From Tateyamaria sp. syn59 (GTDB lineage Bacteria > Pseudomonadota > Alphaproteobacteria > Rhodobacterales > Rhodobacteraceae), in the NCBI RefSeq assembly GCF_007995245.1, contig NZ_VCBA01000003.1:1-64000 (forward strand): a DNA stretch of 64,000 nt. The letters run 5' to 3'. The translations under genes and the position numbers were made by a program. Each line of letters begins with the position of its first letter. Position 1 is the stretch's first letter. Shown here piece after piece: positions 9,268 to 17,530 of this stretch. The notes below the pieces were generated by a model. The model was given only the letters and a program-made list of their open reading frames with translations. It was not told the origin of the DNA and searched no databases.

Positions 9268-9924
9268 TCAGATGCGCGCGAAACGTTGCGCGATTTTCGG
9301 CAACAGACCTTCGAACCGAAGAGGTGCGTCGGTGACGGCCAGGCAGATGCAGTCTTCGTGAATGTCAGCTACGGGTGTGTGGTGCAGGTCACTGTCGGCC
9401 ACCTCGACATCACCGCGAGCGAAATAATCGTCCTCGTCCTGGAACGCGCCCTGCAGCACCATGGTCATCTCGGTGCCGTTATGTCCATGGTCCGGCATGG
9501 CCGTGCCCGCAGGAATATACAGCAACCGCGCCGAAGCATCGCTGGAGGTCGGCAGGATGGCCTGTTTGACGCCCATGCCAACAGACCGCCATTTCACAGT
9601 GTCTAGGCCGCCGCCGACATAGTCCAGCAAGGGTTGCGGCAGCACTGCGTCCTTCGGCCGTTGCGCGCGGATTTCATCGGGCGCGCCCCCGGCGATCAAA
9701 GCCATCGTCGCTGCAAAGCTGCCCGGCGTAAGCGCAACGTCGTTCCCGGGCGTTTGGTCCAAAACCTCGCCCCCCAGAGCGTCATAGCTTTCAACGACCG
9801 CGCGACACTCGTCGCACAGTGACACGTGGGTTGCCACCATAAGGTTGAACGCTTCAGGCAGCGTCCCGGCTGCGTAAGCCATCAGGATTTCGTCCGTCAG
9901 GTGATGTGTGATCTTCTGTTCCAT
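9268..9924 (-). CDS. chrR: anti-sigma factor ChrR (cupin, zinc-binding)
   Basis: ChrR binds and silences the sigma factor RpoE until singlet oxygen releases it. The N-terminal anti-sigma domain has HH at the start and HVSLCDEC, giving the zinc-binding His-X3-Cys-X2-Cys of the ZAS family. The C-terminal half is a cupin with HGHNGTE and a later HHTP. From the ATG at 9924 the protein has 218 residues and aligns in register with the start of the R. sphaeroides protein as I remember it. A GTG at 9933 would instead give a GTGA overlap with rpoE. It lies directly downstream of rpoE in one operon. Confidence 0.92.
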   Translation of the reverse strand: MEQKITHHLTDEILMAYAAGTLPEAFNLMVATHVSLCDECRAVVESYDALGGEVLDQTPGNDVALTPGSFAATMALIAGGAPDEIRAQRPKDAVLPQPLLDYVGGGLDTVKWRSVGMGVKQAILPTSSDASARLLYIPAGTAMPDHGHNGTEMTMVLQGAFQDEDDYFARGDVEVADSDLHHTPVADIHEDCICLAVTDAPLRFEGLLPKIAQRFARI

Positions 9925-9929
9925 ATCCG

Positions 9930-10478
9930 TCACTTCATCGCATGGCGCAGTCGCTCCAGCGCCAATCTTATCCTTGATTTGATCGTGCCCAGGGGCAGAC
10001 CGGTTTGGTCGGCGATTTCACTGTGGGACAGGTCCCCAAAATACGCCTTTTGTATCAGTTCTCTTTGGGCTGGGGGCAATTCAGCGATGGCCCGTCCCAA
10101 TTGTTCGCTTTCCTGTTGCAGGGCCATCACGTCGGCCTGATCAGGTTCGTCTTCAGGGCCCCATCCCAAATCTTCGGGTTCGGGGCGGCGCTGCTTGCGC
10201 AGCACGTCAATCTTTCGGTTCCGCGCGATGGTGAAGATCCAGGTCGCCACCGAGGCCCGCGCGGGGTCAAACATATGCGCCTTGTGCCAACAGGTCGCCA
10301 TGACCTCTTGTGCGCATTCTTCTGCCAGCGACGCATCCGCACCAGACTTCATCAAGAACCCTTTGACCCGTGGGGCAAAGTGGTCGAACAGCTCGGCAAA
10401 AGCTGTCTGATCTTGATCGTCACGGATCCGGAGCATGTGGTCCACCCACAACATCCGCTTGCCGTCGCTGTCTTGCAT
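9930..10478 (-). CDS. rpoE: ECF RNA polymerase sigma factor RpoE (singlet-oxygen stress)
   Basis: This is an ECF sigma factor of the ChrR-linked group. Region 2 contains FDPARASVATWIFTIARNRK and region 4 ends with LPLGTIKSRIRLALERLRH. The open frame extends to 10763, but I place the start at the ATG at 10478 (182 residues). An AGGA lies 8 bases before it, the R. sphaeroides protein starts near here, and a sigma-E-like promoter at 10568-10596 would begin transcription near 10560, which excludes the longer forms. It is co-transcribed with chrR and probably activates itself and the divergent five-gene run. Confidence 0.92.
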   Translation of the reverse strand: MQDSDGKRMLWVDHMLRIRDDQDQTAFAELFDHFAPRVKGFLMKSGADASLAEECAQEVMATCWHKAHMFDPARASVATWIFTIARNRKIDVLRKQRRPEPEDLGWGPEDEPDQADVMALQQESEQLGRAIAELPPAQRELIQKAYFGDLSHSEIADQTGLPLGTIKSRIRLALERLRHAMK

Positions 10479-10567
10479 GAGTGCCGGTCCTGTCGCCGCC
10501 GCCGAGATCGCCCCGACAACGCGCTGCGTGTTTGTTTCAGACGTGTCTAGACCCGCAAACATACCCC

Positions 10568-10596
10568 GTCTACGCGACACAACGTGTTTTGGATCA
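10568..10596 (-). promoter_or_regulatory. predicted sigma-E promoter of rpoE-chrR
   Basis: Read on the minus strand: TGATCC (10596-10591), 18 bases, TAGAC (10572-10568). TGATCC with a TA-rich -10 is the element known for RpoE of R. sphaeroides. The start of transcription would fall near 10560, about 80 bases before the chosen rpoE ATG. Confidence 0.7.
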
Positions 10597-10618
10597 AAAA
10601 TAAATGTCTGGTTTTTGT

Positions 10619-10647
10619 GCATCCGGTTGCGCCATCCCTTCGTAGAA
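10619..10647 (+). promoter_or_regulatory. predicted sigma-E promoter of the divergent operon
   Basis: GCATCC (10619-10624), 18 bases, TAGAA (10643-10647). The spacing is identical to the promoter facing the other way, and the -10 differs by one base. Transcription would start near 10655, about 28 bases before the ATG at 10683. The -35 matches TGATCC in four of six positions, so it should be weaker. Confidence 0.55.
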
Positions 10648-10682
10648 ATCAATAACCTAGACCGTACGGGACGCCGCAGACC

Positions 10683-11984
10683 ATGCCATTTGAGACCGCA
10701 ACATCCGCACCGAAACGCATCGCCGTTATCGGAGGCGGGATATCCGGAATGGGGGCTGCGCATACGCTCGCGCCCGATAACAGTGTCACACTGTTCGAGG
10801 CCGAACCGCGCCTAGGCGGCCATGCGCGCACAATCATGGCAGGCAAGCGTGGTGATCAGCCGGTGGACACCGGATTTCTGGTGTTCAACTACGCAAACTA
10901 TCCCAACATGGCCAAGCTGTTCGCCGAGCTGGACGTGCCGGTCGTCAAGTCGAACATGAGTTTTGGCGCGTCCATTGACGGAGGGCGGTTGGAGTACGGG
11001 CTCGCCAGTCTGGACGCATTGTTTGCCCAGCGGCGCAACGCATTGAACCCGAAGTTCCTCGGCATGGTCCGAGATATCGTCCGCTTCAACAAACACGCGC
11101 TGCGCGTCGCCAACGAGGATCGCAGCCGCACCATCGCGCAGTTCCTTGATGTGATGGGAACCGGCGATTGGTTCCGAGACTTCTATTTGCTGCCGCTGAG
11201 CGGTGCGATCTGGTCCACCCCGACAGAGAAGATCATGGATTTCCCAGCCCACGCCATGATCCAGTTTTTTGAAAATCACGCGCTGCTCAACCACACCGGT
11301 CAGCATCAGTGGTACACGGTCAACGGCGGGTCGGTTGAGTATGTCCGCCGGATCGAGGCGGCGATGCTGGGCAATGGCGTCGACATCCGTCTCGGTGCGC
11401 CCGTTCAGTCCGTGCGCCGCACGGCAGGTGGTGCACAGGTCAAAGCGTGGGGTGGCGCGTGGGAGATGTTCGACGAGGTCATCTTTGCCACCCATTCCGA
11501 TGATAGCCTGAAGTTGCTGGCCGATCCGACAGAGGGTGAGAAGGCAGCGCTTGGTGCTGTGAAGTACCAGCCCAACGATATCATCCTGCATCGCGACGCG
11601 GCCATCATGCCCGAACATCGGCAGGTCTGGTCCAGCTGGGTCTATACCGAGGACAAGAATGCGCAGTCTGACCGCATTGACCTGACATACTGGATCAACT
11701 CGCTGCAGCCCATTCCGATGGACGACATGCATTTTGTGACGCTGAACACCAAGCGGACGATCCGCGAAGAGATGATTTACGACCAGACGGTGCTGCGTCA
11801 TCCGGTCTACGATCTGGCGGCGCTTGCGGCGCAGGATCAGGTGCGTGCGATGAACGGATCGAACAACACGTGGTATTGCGGGGCGTGGATGCGCCACGGG
11901 TTCCACGAGGATGGGTTGTCCTCTGGCCTTGACGTTGCCCGTGCGTTGCTTCGTGCGCCCCAGATGCAGGTGGCAGCGGAATGA
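10683..11984 (+). CDS. FAD-dependent amine oxidase-like protein of the RpoE/ChrR cluster
   Basis: This 433-residue flavoprotein opens with the dinucleotide-binding motif RIAVIGGGISGMGAAHTL (residues about 12-29), then GGHARTI and VDTGFLVFNYANYPNM, as in NAD(P)-binding amine-oxidase-like proteins. In R. sphaeroides the equivalent gene (RSP_1091, from memory) is RpoE-dependent and linked to membrane fatty-acid modification under singlet oxygen. It heads a run of five genes with 4-base overlaps or near-contact, so they are one operon. The exact reaction cannot be deduced here. Confidence 0.85.
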   Translation: MPFETATSAPKRIAVIGGGISGMGAAHTLAPDNSVTLFEAEPRLGGHARTIMAGKRGDQPVDTGFLVFNYANYPNMAKLFAELDVPVVKSNMSFGASIDGGRLEYGLASLDALFAQRRNALNPKFLGMVRDIVRFNKHALRVANEDRSRTIAQFLDVMGTGDWFRDFYLLPLSGAIWSTPTEKIMDFPAHAMIQFFENHALLNHTGQHQWYTVNGGSVEYVRRIEAAMLGNGVDIRLGAPVQSVRRTAGGAQVKAWGGAWEMFDEVIFATHSDDSLKLLADPTEGEKAALGAVKYQPNDIILHRDAAIMPEHRQVWSSWVYTEDKNAQSDRIDLTYWINSLQPIPMDDMHFVTLNTKRTIREEMIYDQTVLRHPVYDLAALAAQDQVRAMNGSNNTWYCGAWMRHGFHEDGLSSGLDVARALLRAPQMQVAAE

Positions 11985-12742
11985 CAGCGACCGTCGATCA
12001 TATTGCAGGCGTGACCTTTCATGGACGCAAGGGCGCCATCGACAACGCCTTTCGCTATACCGTGGACTACATGTTGTTGGACGCCGAGGCGCCGTTGCGC
12101 GTTCCACGCCTTTTTGGTCGCAACAAGCGGGCGCTGATGGCTTTGGATGATGCCGACCATGGGGGTGCCCCACAGGCCGGGCGAGGTGCCGCCTGGGTAC
12201 GCGAGGTTCTGCAGGCGCACCAGATCACCGATGTTGCACGGATCGAACTGTTGGCCCAACCCAAGGTGCTGGGCCACGTGTTCAATCCGGTCAGTTTCTG
12301 GTTGTGCCGCCGCGCGGACGACCAGATGATTGCCGTGATCGCCGAGGTGACAAACACCTTTGGTGACCGCCATAGCTATCTGGTGCACCACCCCGATCTG
12401 CGTCCCATCGCGCCCGAGCACAGGCTGCGTGCAACCAAGATTTTCCACGTCTCGCCTTTCCAGCCCATCGAAGGCGGGTACGAATTTCGGTTCGACATCC
12501 GGGATGACCGGATCGGGGTCTGGATTGACTATTCGCGAGGTGGTGAGGGCGGGCTGATTGCCACGCTCACGGGACGTCGTTGTGCCCTCACCAATGGCGC
12601 GATTTTGCGTGCGGCCCTGCGCCGGCCCTTCGGATCGCGCCGGGTTCTGGCGCTGATCCACTGGCAGGCGCTGAAGCTGTGGTGGAAACGCGCGACCTAC
12701 CGCGCACGCCCCTTGCCCCCGTCCGAAGAGGTCTCGCGGTGA
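11981..12742 (+). CDS. DUF1365 family protein
   Basis: This 253-residue protein belongs to DUF1365. It shows the family's opening HGRKGAIDNAFRYTVDYMLLD, the conserved GHVFNPVSFWLC (near residues 95-106) and EVTNTFGDRHSYL (about 122-134). DUF1365 genes travel with FAD amine oxidases and cyclopropane-synthase-like methylases, which suggests a role in lipid modification; the activity is unknown. It overlaps the upstream gene by ATGA and the downstream MFS gene by GTGA. Confidence 0.88.
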   Translation: MTATVDHIAGVTFHGRKGAIDNAFRYTVDYMLLDAEAPLRVPRLFGRNKRALMALDDADHGGAPQAGRGAAWVREVLQAHQITDVARIELLAQPKVLGHVFNPVSFWLCRRADDQMIAVIAEVTNTFGDRHSYLVHHPDLRPIAPEHRLRATKIFHVSPFQPIEGGYEFRFDIRDDRIGVWIDYSRGGEGGLIATLTGRRCALTNGAILRAALRRPFGSRRVLALIHWQALKLWWKRATYRARPLPPSEEVSR

Positions 12743-13974
12743 GCAACACGGCACCCCAACGTCTGCCAGCCTACGCGGTCTTTGCCGCCTTGCTGAGTGC
12801 GGCCGGGTTGCCGATCTATATTCATGCGCCGAAATTCTATGTTGACGAATACGGCGTTTCGCTCGCCGCACTGGGCGCGGTACTGTTTGGTTTGCGCTTG
12901 CTGGACGTGGTGCAGGATCCGCTGTTCGGCCGCCTTTCCGAAGCGTTGCGGTCCCGGCGCGGTTTGGCGGTTCTGATCGGCTGTACGGTGATGGCTGTGT
13001 CGATGCTGGGCCTGTTTGCCGTGCCGCCGCTTTTGCCGCCGCTCATCTGGTTTGCCCTGATGCTGACGGGCGTATTCTCGGCCTTCAGCTTTCTGACCAT
13101 CAACTTCTATGCCCAAGGCGTGGTTAAGGCAGACCGCCTGCCGGGACAGGGGCACCTGATGCTGGCGCGGTGGCGCGAAACGGGTGCGCTACTGGGCGTT
13201 TGCGTGGCGGCCATTGCGCCGGTGATGCTAGGCGGCTTCACGGGTGCGCCCTTTGCCGGGTTTGCGGTTGGCTTTCTTGTTCTGGCGCTCGCCGCCGTGG
13301 TGATGATGCGGGGCGAGTGGGTCAGCGATGGGCTGCCGCCTTCAGTCGGCTTTAAGGCTGTGCTGGGCGATGCACTCGCACGCAAGCTCCTGCTGATCGC
13401 GCTGGTCAATGCCGCGCCTGTCGCCGTTAGCTCAACGCTGTTTCTGTTCTTTGTCGAAAGCCGATTGGAAGCGCCCGGCTTCGAAGGGCCGCTGCTGTTG
13501 CTGTTCTTTCTGTGCGCTGCCATGGCTGCGCCCGTCTGGGGCCGGTTGGCCGAACGGTATGGCCCAAAGCCGGTGTTGTTGAGCGCCATGGTCCTTGCCA
13601 TTTGCGCCTTCGGCTGGGCCATCACTCTTGGTCCGGGCGATTGGGTCGCTTTTGCGATCATTTGTGCGCTGTCCGGCGCCACGCTGGGCGCTGACCTGAC
13701 AGTGCTGCCGGCCGTGTTTGCGACCCGCATGGCCCGCATTAGCCCCTCGGCGGCCGAAGGGTTTGGCCTGTGGGCTTTTGTTTCGAAATTCACCCTGGCC
13801 TTTGCTGCCGTCACCCTGTTGCCCGCGCTTGAGCGGGCTGGGTTCGACAGCGGTGCGGCCACCCATCCGCCCGAAGCGCTGACGCTTCTCACGCTGCTCT
13901 ATGCAGCCGTGCCTTGTGGCCTCAAGGTCGTGGCCATTGCGCTGCTTGCTACGACAGATTTGAAGGAGACGTGA
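12739..13974 (+). CDS. MFS transporter, GPH (sugar/cation symporter)-like
   Basis: The 411-residue protein has about 12 hydrophobic helices and the MFS_2 type start (LPAYAVFAALLSAAGLPIYI, then LFGLRLLDVVQDPLFGRLSE). The frame is open back to 12580, but I choose the GTG at 12739, which overlaps the DUF1365 stop as GTGA. The extra 53 residues upstream are the out-of-frame shadow of that gene. Its place in the RpoE cluster matches the symporter RSP_1089 of R. sphaeroides (from memory). Substrate unknown; a lipid-related cargo would fit its neighbours. Confidence 0.85.
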   Translation: MSNTAPQRLPAYAVFAALLSAAGLPIYIHAPKFYVDEYGVSLAALGAVLFGLRLLDVVQDPLFGRLSEALRSRRGLAVLIGCTVMAVSMLGLFAVPPLLPPLIWFALMLTGVFSAFSFLTINFYAQGVVKADRLPGQGHLMLARWRETGALLGVCVAAIAPVMLGGFTGAPFAGFAVGFLVLALAAVVMMRGEWVSDGLPPSVGFKAVLGDALARKLLLIALVNAAPVAVSSTLFLFFVESRLEAPGFEGPLLLLFFLCAAMAAPVWGRLAERYGPKPVLLSAMVLAICAFGWAITLGPGDWVAFAIICALSGATLGADLTVLPAVFATRMARISPSAAEGFGLWAFVSKFTLAFAAVTLLPALERAGFDSGAATHPPEALTLLTLLYAAVPCGLKVVAIALLATTDLKET

Positions 13975-13975
13975 T

Positions 13976-14557
13976 ATGGACGGTTTGATCTTTACCCTAT
14001 TGGGAGCCGCTTTTGTTTTGTTCATTGGCTGGAGCCGGTCCCGCTATGCCGACTTTTTGGCACAGAGTCCGGAGGACTATGCCCAAGGAAACGGTCCGCA
14101 ATTTGATGTGCGTACGCACCTGAATGGGTCCATCATTTGCGAAGGCGTCATCTTTGGCCCAACAGGGCGCGTGTCGTCGCGTTTCGTGGGCGAGTTCGAC
14201 TGCAAGTGGGAAGGCAACACCGGCGTCATGGATGAGGTGTTCACTTATGACGATGGATCAAAGCAAACGCGCGCCTGGCGGCTGACCATCGGGAATGACG
14301 GTAAAATCCTCGCTCGTGCCGACGACGTGGTGGGGGACGGGTCAGGGCAGCAATCCGGCAATTCGGTGCAACTGAAATACAAGTTCCGCTTGCCCGAAGC
14401 GTCGGGTGGGCATGTGCTGGACACGGTCGATTGGATGTATCTGGCGCCAAACGGAACCATCGTGAACCGGTCGCAGTTCCGCAAATACGGGATCAAGGTG
14501 GCTGAATTGGTCGCCACAATGCGCCCGGCAAATGAAGAGTTGAAAGCAGCAGCATGA
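13976..14557 (+). CDS. DUF3833 family protein
   Basis: This 193-residue protein has one N-terminal hydrophobic helix (LIFTLLGAAFVLFIGW) and then a soluble beta-rich domain. The features LNGSIICEGVIFGPTGRVSS, GVMDEVFTYDDG and a late LDTVDWMYLAPNGTIVNRS are typical of DUF3833. An AAGGAG lies just before the ATG, and the gene touches the MFS gene upstream and overlaps the SDR gene by ATGA. The function is unknown; family and position match the RpoE cluster. Confidence 0.85.
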   Translation: MDGLIFTLLGAAFVLFIGWSRSRYADFLAQSPEDYAQGNGPQFDVRTHLNGSIICEGVIFGPTGRVSSRFVGEFDCKWEGNTGVMDEVFTYDDGSKQTRAWRLTIGNDGKILARADDVVGDGSGQQSGNSVQLKYKFRLPEASGGHVLDTVDWMYLAPNGTIVNRSQFRKYGIKVAELVATMRPANEELKAAA

Positions 14558-15291
14558 CGGACATTTCCCTGAGCGGTAAACGATATTGGCTGGTGGGCGC
14601 GGGCGACGGTTTGGGCCGCGCCCTTGCGCATTGCATGAGCCGCGCAGGGATCGAGGTGATCGTGTCATCGCGCAGTGAAGACAAGCTGAAAGAACTGGTC
14701 GAAGAGCTGCCGGGCAAGGCGTCTTACCAGACGATCGACATCGCGGATGACGACAGCGTCAAGGCGGCGGCAGAAGCCGTAGGTGAGATCGACGGACTGG
14801 TGCTGTTGGCCGGGGTCTACTGGCCCTTTTCAGCCAAGGAGTGGCATGCCGAGCAGGCGACGGCCATGGCCGACATCAACTTCACCGGCTTCATGCGCGT
14901 GCTGGGGCAGGTCGTGCCGCAGTTTGTCGAGAAGGATGCGGGGCACATTGTTCTGACGTCTTCGCTCACCGGGTTTCGCGGGCTGCCAGGGTCTATTGGG
15001 TACACCGCCTCGAAGGCGGCGACCATGTCGCTTGCTGAGTGCATGTTTGCCGACCTGCGCGATACGGGCGTGCGCGTTCAGGTGGCCAATCCAGGATTTA
15101 TCAAGACGCAGCTGACCGACAAGAATGACTTTAATATGCCCTTCATTATGGAGCCGGATCAGGCCGCGCGGGTGATGTTCGAATTCATGCTGACCGATAA
15201 TTTCAAAAAGAGCTTTCCGACCTTTTTTTCGCTTTTGTTCCGCGGGTCGCAATTCCTGCCCGACTGGCTGTATTACCGCATTTTCGCCTAA
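14554..15291 (+). CDS. short-chain dehydrogenase/reductase (SDR)
   Basis: A classical SDR of 245 residues. The NAD(P)-binding glycines are in WLVGAGDGLGRAL (residues about 11-23), the serine of the catalytic set in VLTSSLTG (near 134), and Tyr150/Lys154 in GYTASKAA. Last gene of the RpoE-type operon, with an ATGA overlap upstream. The C terminus has hydrophobic and aromatic residues (LLFRGSQFLPDWLYYRIF) that could touch the membrane. The substrate is probably a lipid-derived carbonyl or alcohol, by context only. Confidence 0.87.
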   Translation: MTDISLSGKRYWLVGAGDGLGRALAHCMSRAGIEVIVSSRSEDKLKELVEELPGKASYQTIDIADDDSVKAAAEAVGEIDGLVLLAGVYWPFSAKEWHAEQATAMADINFTGFMRVLGQVVPQFVEKDAGHIVLTSSLTGFRGLPGSIGYTASKAATMSLAECMFADLRDTGVRVQVANPGFIKTQLTDKNDFNMPFIMEPDQAARVMFEFMLTDNFKKSFPTFFSLLFRGSQFLPDWLYYRIFA

Positions 15292-15482
15292 ACGCCGCGC
15301 ACGTGTGATCGCGGCGAACGTTAGTAACGTCAGTTGCACTAACCTGAGCCTCAGCAACTTTGTTGGACCCGGAGACAGCGCATTTTCTATGTTGAAGATG
15401 CGCATACCCGCTGTTTCGATTTGATCCCGATCAAAGCCGTGGCACGCGGAGTGTTTCAAGGTCGGGTCAGGAGGGTTGATCC

Positions 15483-15806
15483 ATGGACCTTGAAATTGAG
15501 CGCGCCGTTGTGGCGCAAGTGGTTTTGATGGGCCACGAGTTGGAGCGGGCCGAGGCCGAGTTGCGCGGTCTGATTGACCGCTTGGACACCGACGAGCAGG
15601 CCGAGCTGATCGCGATCATGTGGATCGGGCGCGGAGCGTTTGAACCGGATGATTGGGACGAAGCGCTGCTTACCGCGGAGGCGGAGGCCACGACCCCATG
15701 CGCCGATTACCTGCTGGGCACACCGCATTTTCCAGACCATCTGGAGGCGGGGATGGAAGCGCTGGGCCTGCCGCTGGGCGACGATGAGGATGCGCTATTG
15801 CGGTAA
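15483..15806 (+). CDS. DUF3775-like small protein
   Basis: The 107-residue acidic, helical protein has a C-terminal pattern YLLGTPHFPDHLEAGMEAL that I associate with DUF3775. An AGGAGGG lies seven bases before the ATG, which makes the start firm. It stands alone between the RpoE-type operon and the convergent minus-strand genes. No catalytic motif is visible and the function is unknown. Confidence 0.75.
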   Translation: MDLEIERAVVAQVVLMGHELERAEAELRGLIDRLDTDEQAELIAIMWIGRGAFEPDDWDEALLTAEAEATTPCADYLLGTPHFPDHLEAGMEALGLPLGDDEDALLR

Positions 15807-15849
15807 GCATCCTGCGGTGCCGCGGGCGCGCAGTCAGGCTTGGGCGTTC

Positions 15850-16914
15850 TCAGTTAGACGGCAGTGCCTCTACCGCGCTGTCGAATGTCCGTTCGGCTCG
15901 GCCCCAAACGCCCGACGTCACATCGGGAAGCGTGAGCAGGCTGGGCAGGAGTTGGTCTGCGTAGTCTTCGCTCGACTCAACCGGGAGCATGGACGGCAGG
16001 TTGTCGATGGCGGTGACGTCAAGCAGCGGGCTGTCGTGGACCCGGAGGGCGGGGGCGTCCCACGTGGTGGTGCGGTCGTAGACTTTGATGGGGGAGAAGT
16101 CGCTGTCGGGGTCGCAGGCGATGTCGCCGATGACGGTGAGTTTGCGTGGCTTGTGGGGTGTGTCGGCGGGGACAAAGACCGGTGTGCCGGGCCGTGCCAG
16201 GATGCAGTTGAAGAAGAGGTCGTGCTGCGCGATTTCGGGGAAGGGGCCGCCGTGTTTGGTTTCTTCCATGTCCCAGCGGGTGGTGGGGACGCCCATGACG
16301 GTGCAGAGGTCTGCCGCCCCCGTGCCGACGCGGCCGAGTGCGCCGATGATGAGAGCGGTGGGGCGCTGTGTGCCCGTGGCGACGAGGTCGGATTGGAGTT
16401 CTGCCAGCAGGTGGTTGGAACTGGGGTAGGCGTGGACCGGGCCAGCGATTTGGCCGTGTTGTTGAGCGATCCAGCATTTGAGCGCAACCGCGGCGCCCGC
16501 GTAGCCAGCCCAGTAGCCGAAGGCGGCGACCCGCTTGCCCGCCTCGTCCACGAGGTATTCGAGGTCGTAGAGGGTGCCGCCGCCTGCCTTGAACCGTTGC
16601 AGGAGGATTTGACCCGCGGGCTGCCCCTTGTAAGCGTGGCCGAACATGATGTGTTTGTGCGGCAGCGGCGTGCCGTCTTCGGGCAGTTCCTTGAGGCCGA
16701 AGATGATGGCGTCCTGCGGGGCGTTGGGCCATGTGTTTTCGGGGGAGATTGTGGCCCCTGCCTGGGTATAGCGGTCGGTGGGGATGCAGCGGGTTTTGCT
16801 TTCTTCAATTGTAACCTTGATCCCGGCGGCGATCAGCTTGGCCGCGCCTTCGGGGGTGAGGCCCACGCGGTCTTCGTTTGCGCGTTGTTCGGCGCGGACC
16901 CAGAGATGTGTCAT
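15850..16914 (-). CDS. saccharopine dehydrogenase (NAD+, L-lysine-forming)-like
   Basis: This enzyme class interconverts saccharopine with lysine and 2-oxoglutarate. The frame runs back to 17028, but the ATG at 16914 fits the family start (THLWVRAEQRANEDRVGLTP) and overlaps the GST stop as ATGA, giving 354 residues. An N-terminal alanine-dehydrogenase-like domain carries FGHAYKGQPAG and GYWAGYAGAA. The nucleotide-binding segment is ALIIGALGRVGTGAADL near 204-220. The partner glutamate-forming enzyme is not in the window, so the metabolic direction is open. Confidence 0.85.
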   Translation of the reverse strand: MTHLWVRAEQRANEDRVGLTPEGAAKLIAAGIKVTIEESKTRCIPTDRYTQAGATISPENTWPNAPQDAIIFGLKELPEDGTPLPHKHIMFGHAYKGQPAGQILLQRFKAGGGTLYDLEYLVDEAGKRVAAFGYWAGYAGAAVALKCWIAQQHGQIAGPVHAYPSSNHLLAELQSDLVATGTQRPTALIIGALGRVGTGAADLCTVMGVPTTRWDMEETKHGGPFPEIAQHDLFFNCILARPGTPVFVPADTPHKPRKLTVIGDIACDPDSDFSPIKVYDRTTTWDAPALRVHDSPLLDVTAIDNLPSMLPVESSEDYADQLLPSLLTLPDVTSGVWGRAERTFDSAVEALPSN

Positions 16915-17522
16915 CCGAGCATTCCTTTGGCGCGGATGGTTTTGACGCTGTCGCGCGCTTCCATCGCGTCCATGAAGGTGCGGAGTTTGGGGAAGGGGGT
17001 TAGATCGACGCCATCGCCCGGCAGCCATGTGCAGACCATGAAGAGGTAGGCGTCGGCCAGTGTGAACGTGTCGCCGAGGATGTAGGGGCCTGTGAGGCAG
17101 TCGGTTTCGACGAATTGGGCGGAGGCGGTCATGGTTTCGGTCACTTTGGCCGTCATGTCCTGCCAGCTGCTTTCCTGATCTGCCCAGCGGTGGCCGCGCA
17201 TCTTGTGGGCGTGGTTCACGTGCATGGTGGAGGCGAGGTAGTACATGACGCTGCGCGCTTTGGCGGCCTGGATCGGGTCGGTGGGCATAAGGTGGGGCGC
17301 TTGCGTGGCGATGTAGTCGAGGAGCGCGCCGGTTTCGGTGAGAATGGTGCCGTCGACTTCGAGGGCGGGGACGCGGCCTTTGGGGTTCACCTTGGCGTAG
17401 TCGGGGGATTGCTGGTCACCCGCAGCGAAGTTGAGTTGGTGGGTGTCGTAGTCGAGCTCCGCCTCTTCCAGTGCGATTGCGACGGCGATCGAGATGGTGC
17501 CGGTGGCGTAGTAGAGTTTCAT
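16911..17522 (-). CDS. glutathione S-transferase family protein
   Basis: This 203-residue protein has an N-terminal thioredoxin-like GST domain (KLYYATGTISIAVAIALEEA; VNPKGRVPALEVDG; LTETGALLDYI) and a helical C-terminal domain with GPYILGDTFTLADAYLF near 147-163. The VPAL cis-proline and the ETGALLDYI glutathione-binding segment are intact. It lies nine bases after the phosphatase stop and overlaps saccharopine dehydrogenase by ATGA. The substrate is unknown. Confidence 0.9.
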   Translation of the reverse strand: MKLYYATGTISIAVAIALEEAELDYDTHQLNFAAGDQQSPDYAKVNPKGRVPALEVDGTILTETGALLDYIATQAPHLMPTDPIQAAKARSVMYYLASTMHVNHAHKMRGHRWADQESSWQDMTAKVTETMTASAQFVETDCLTGPYILGDTFTLADAYLFMVCTWLPGDGVDLTPFPKLRTFMDAMEARDSVKTIRAKGMLG

Positions 17523-17530
17523 TTGGGCCT

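Noticed and set aside
10479-10763. N-terminal extension of the sigma factor
   Set aside because: The predicted promoter lies inside it and family members start near the ATG at 10478.
15640-17049. 469-residue open frame on the plus strand
   Set aside because: Opposite to the saccharopine dehydrogenase gene; Gly/Val/Asp-rich composition is typical of a shadow in high-GC DNA.
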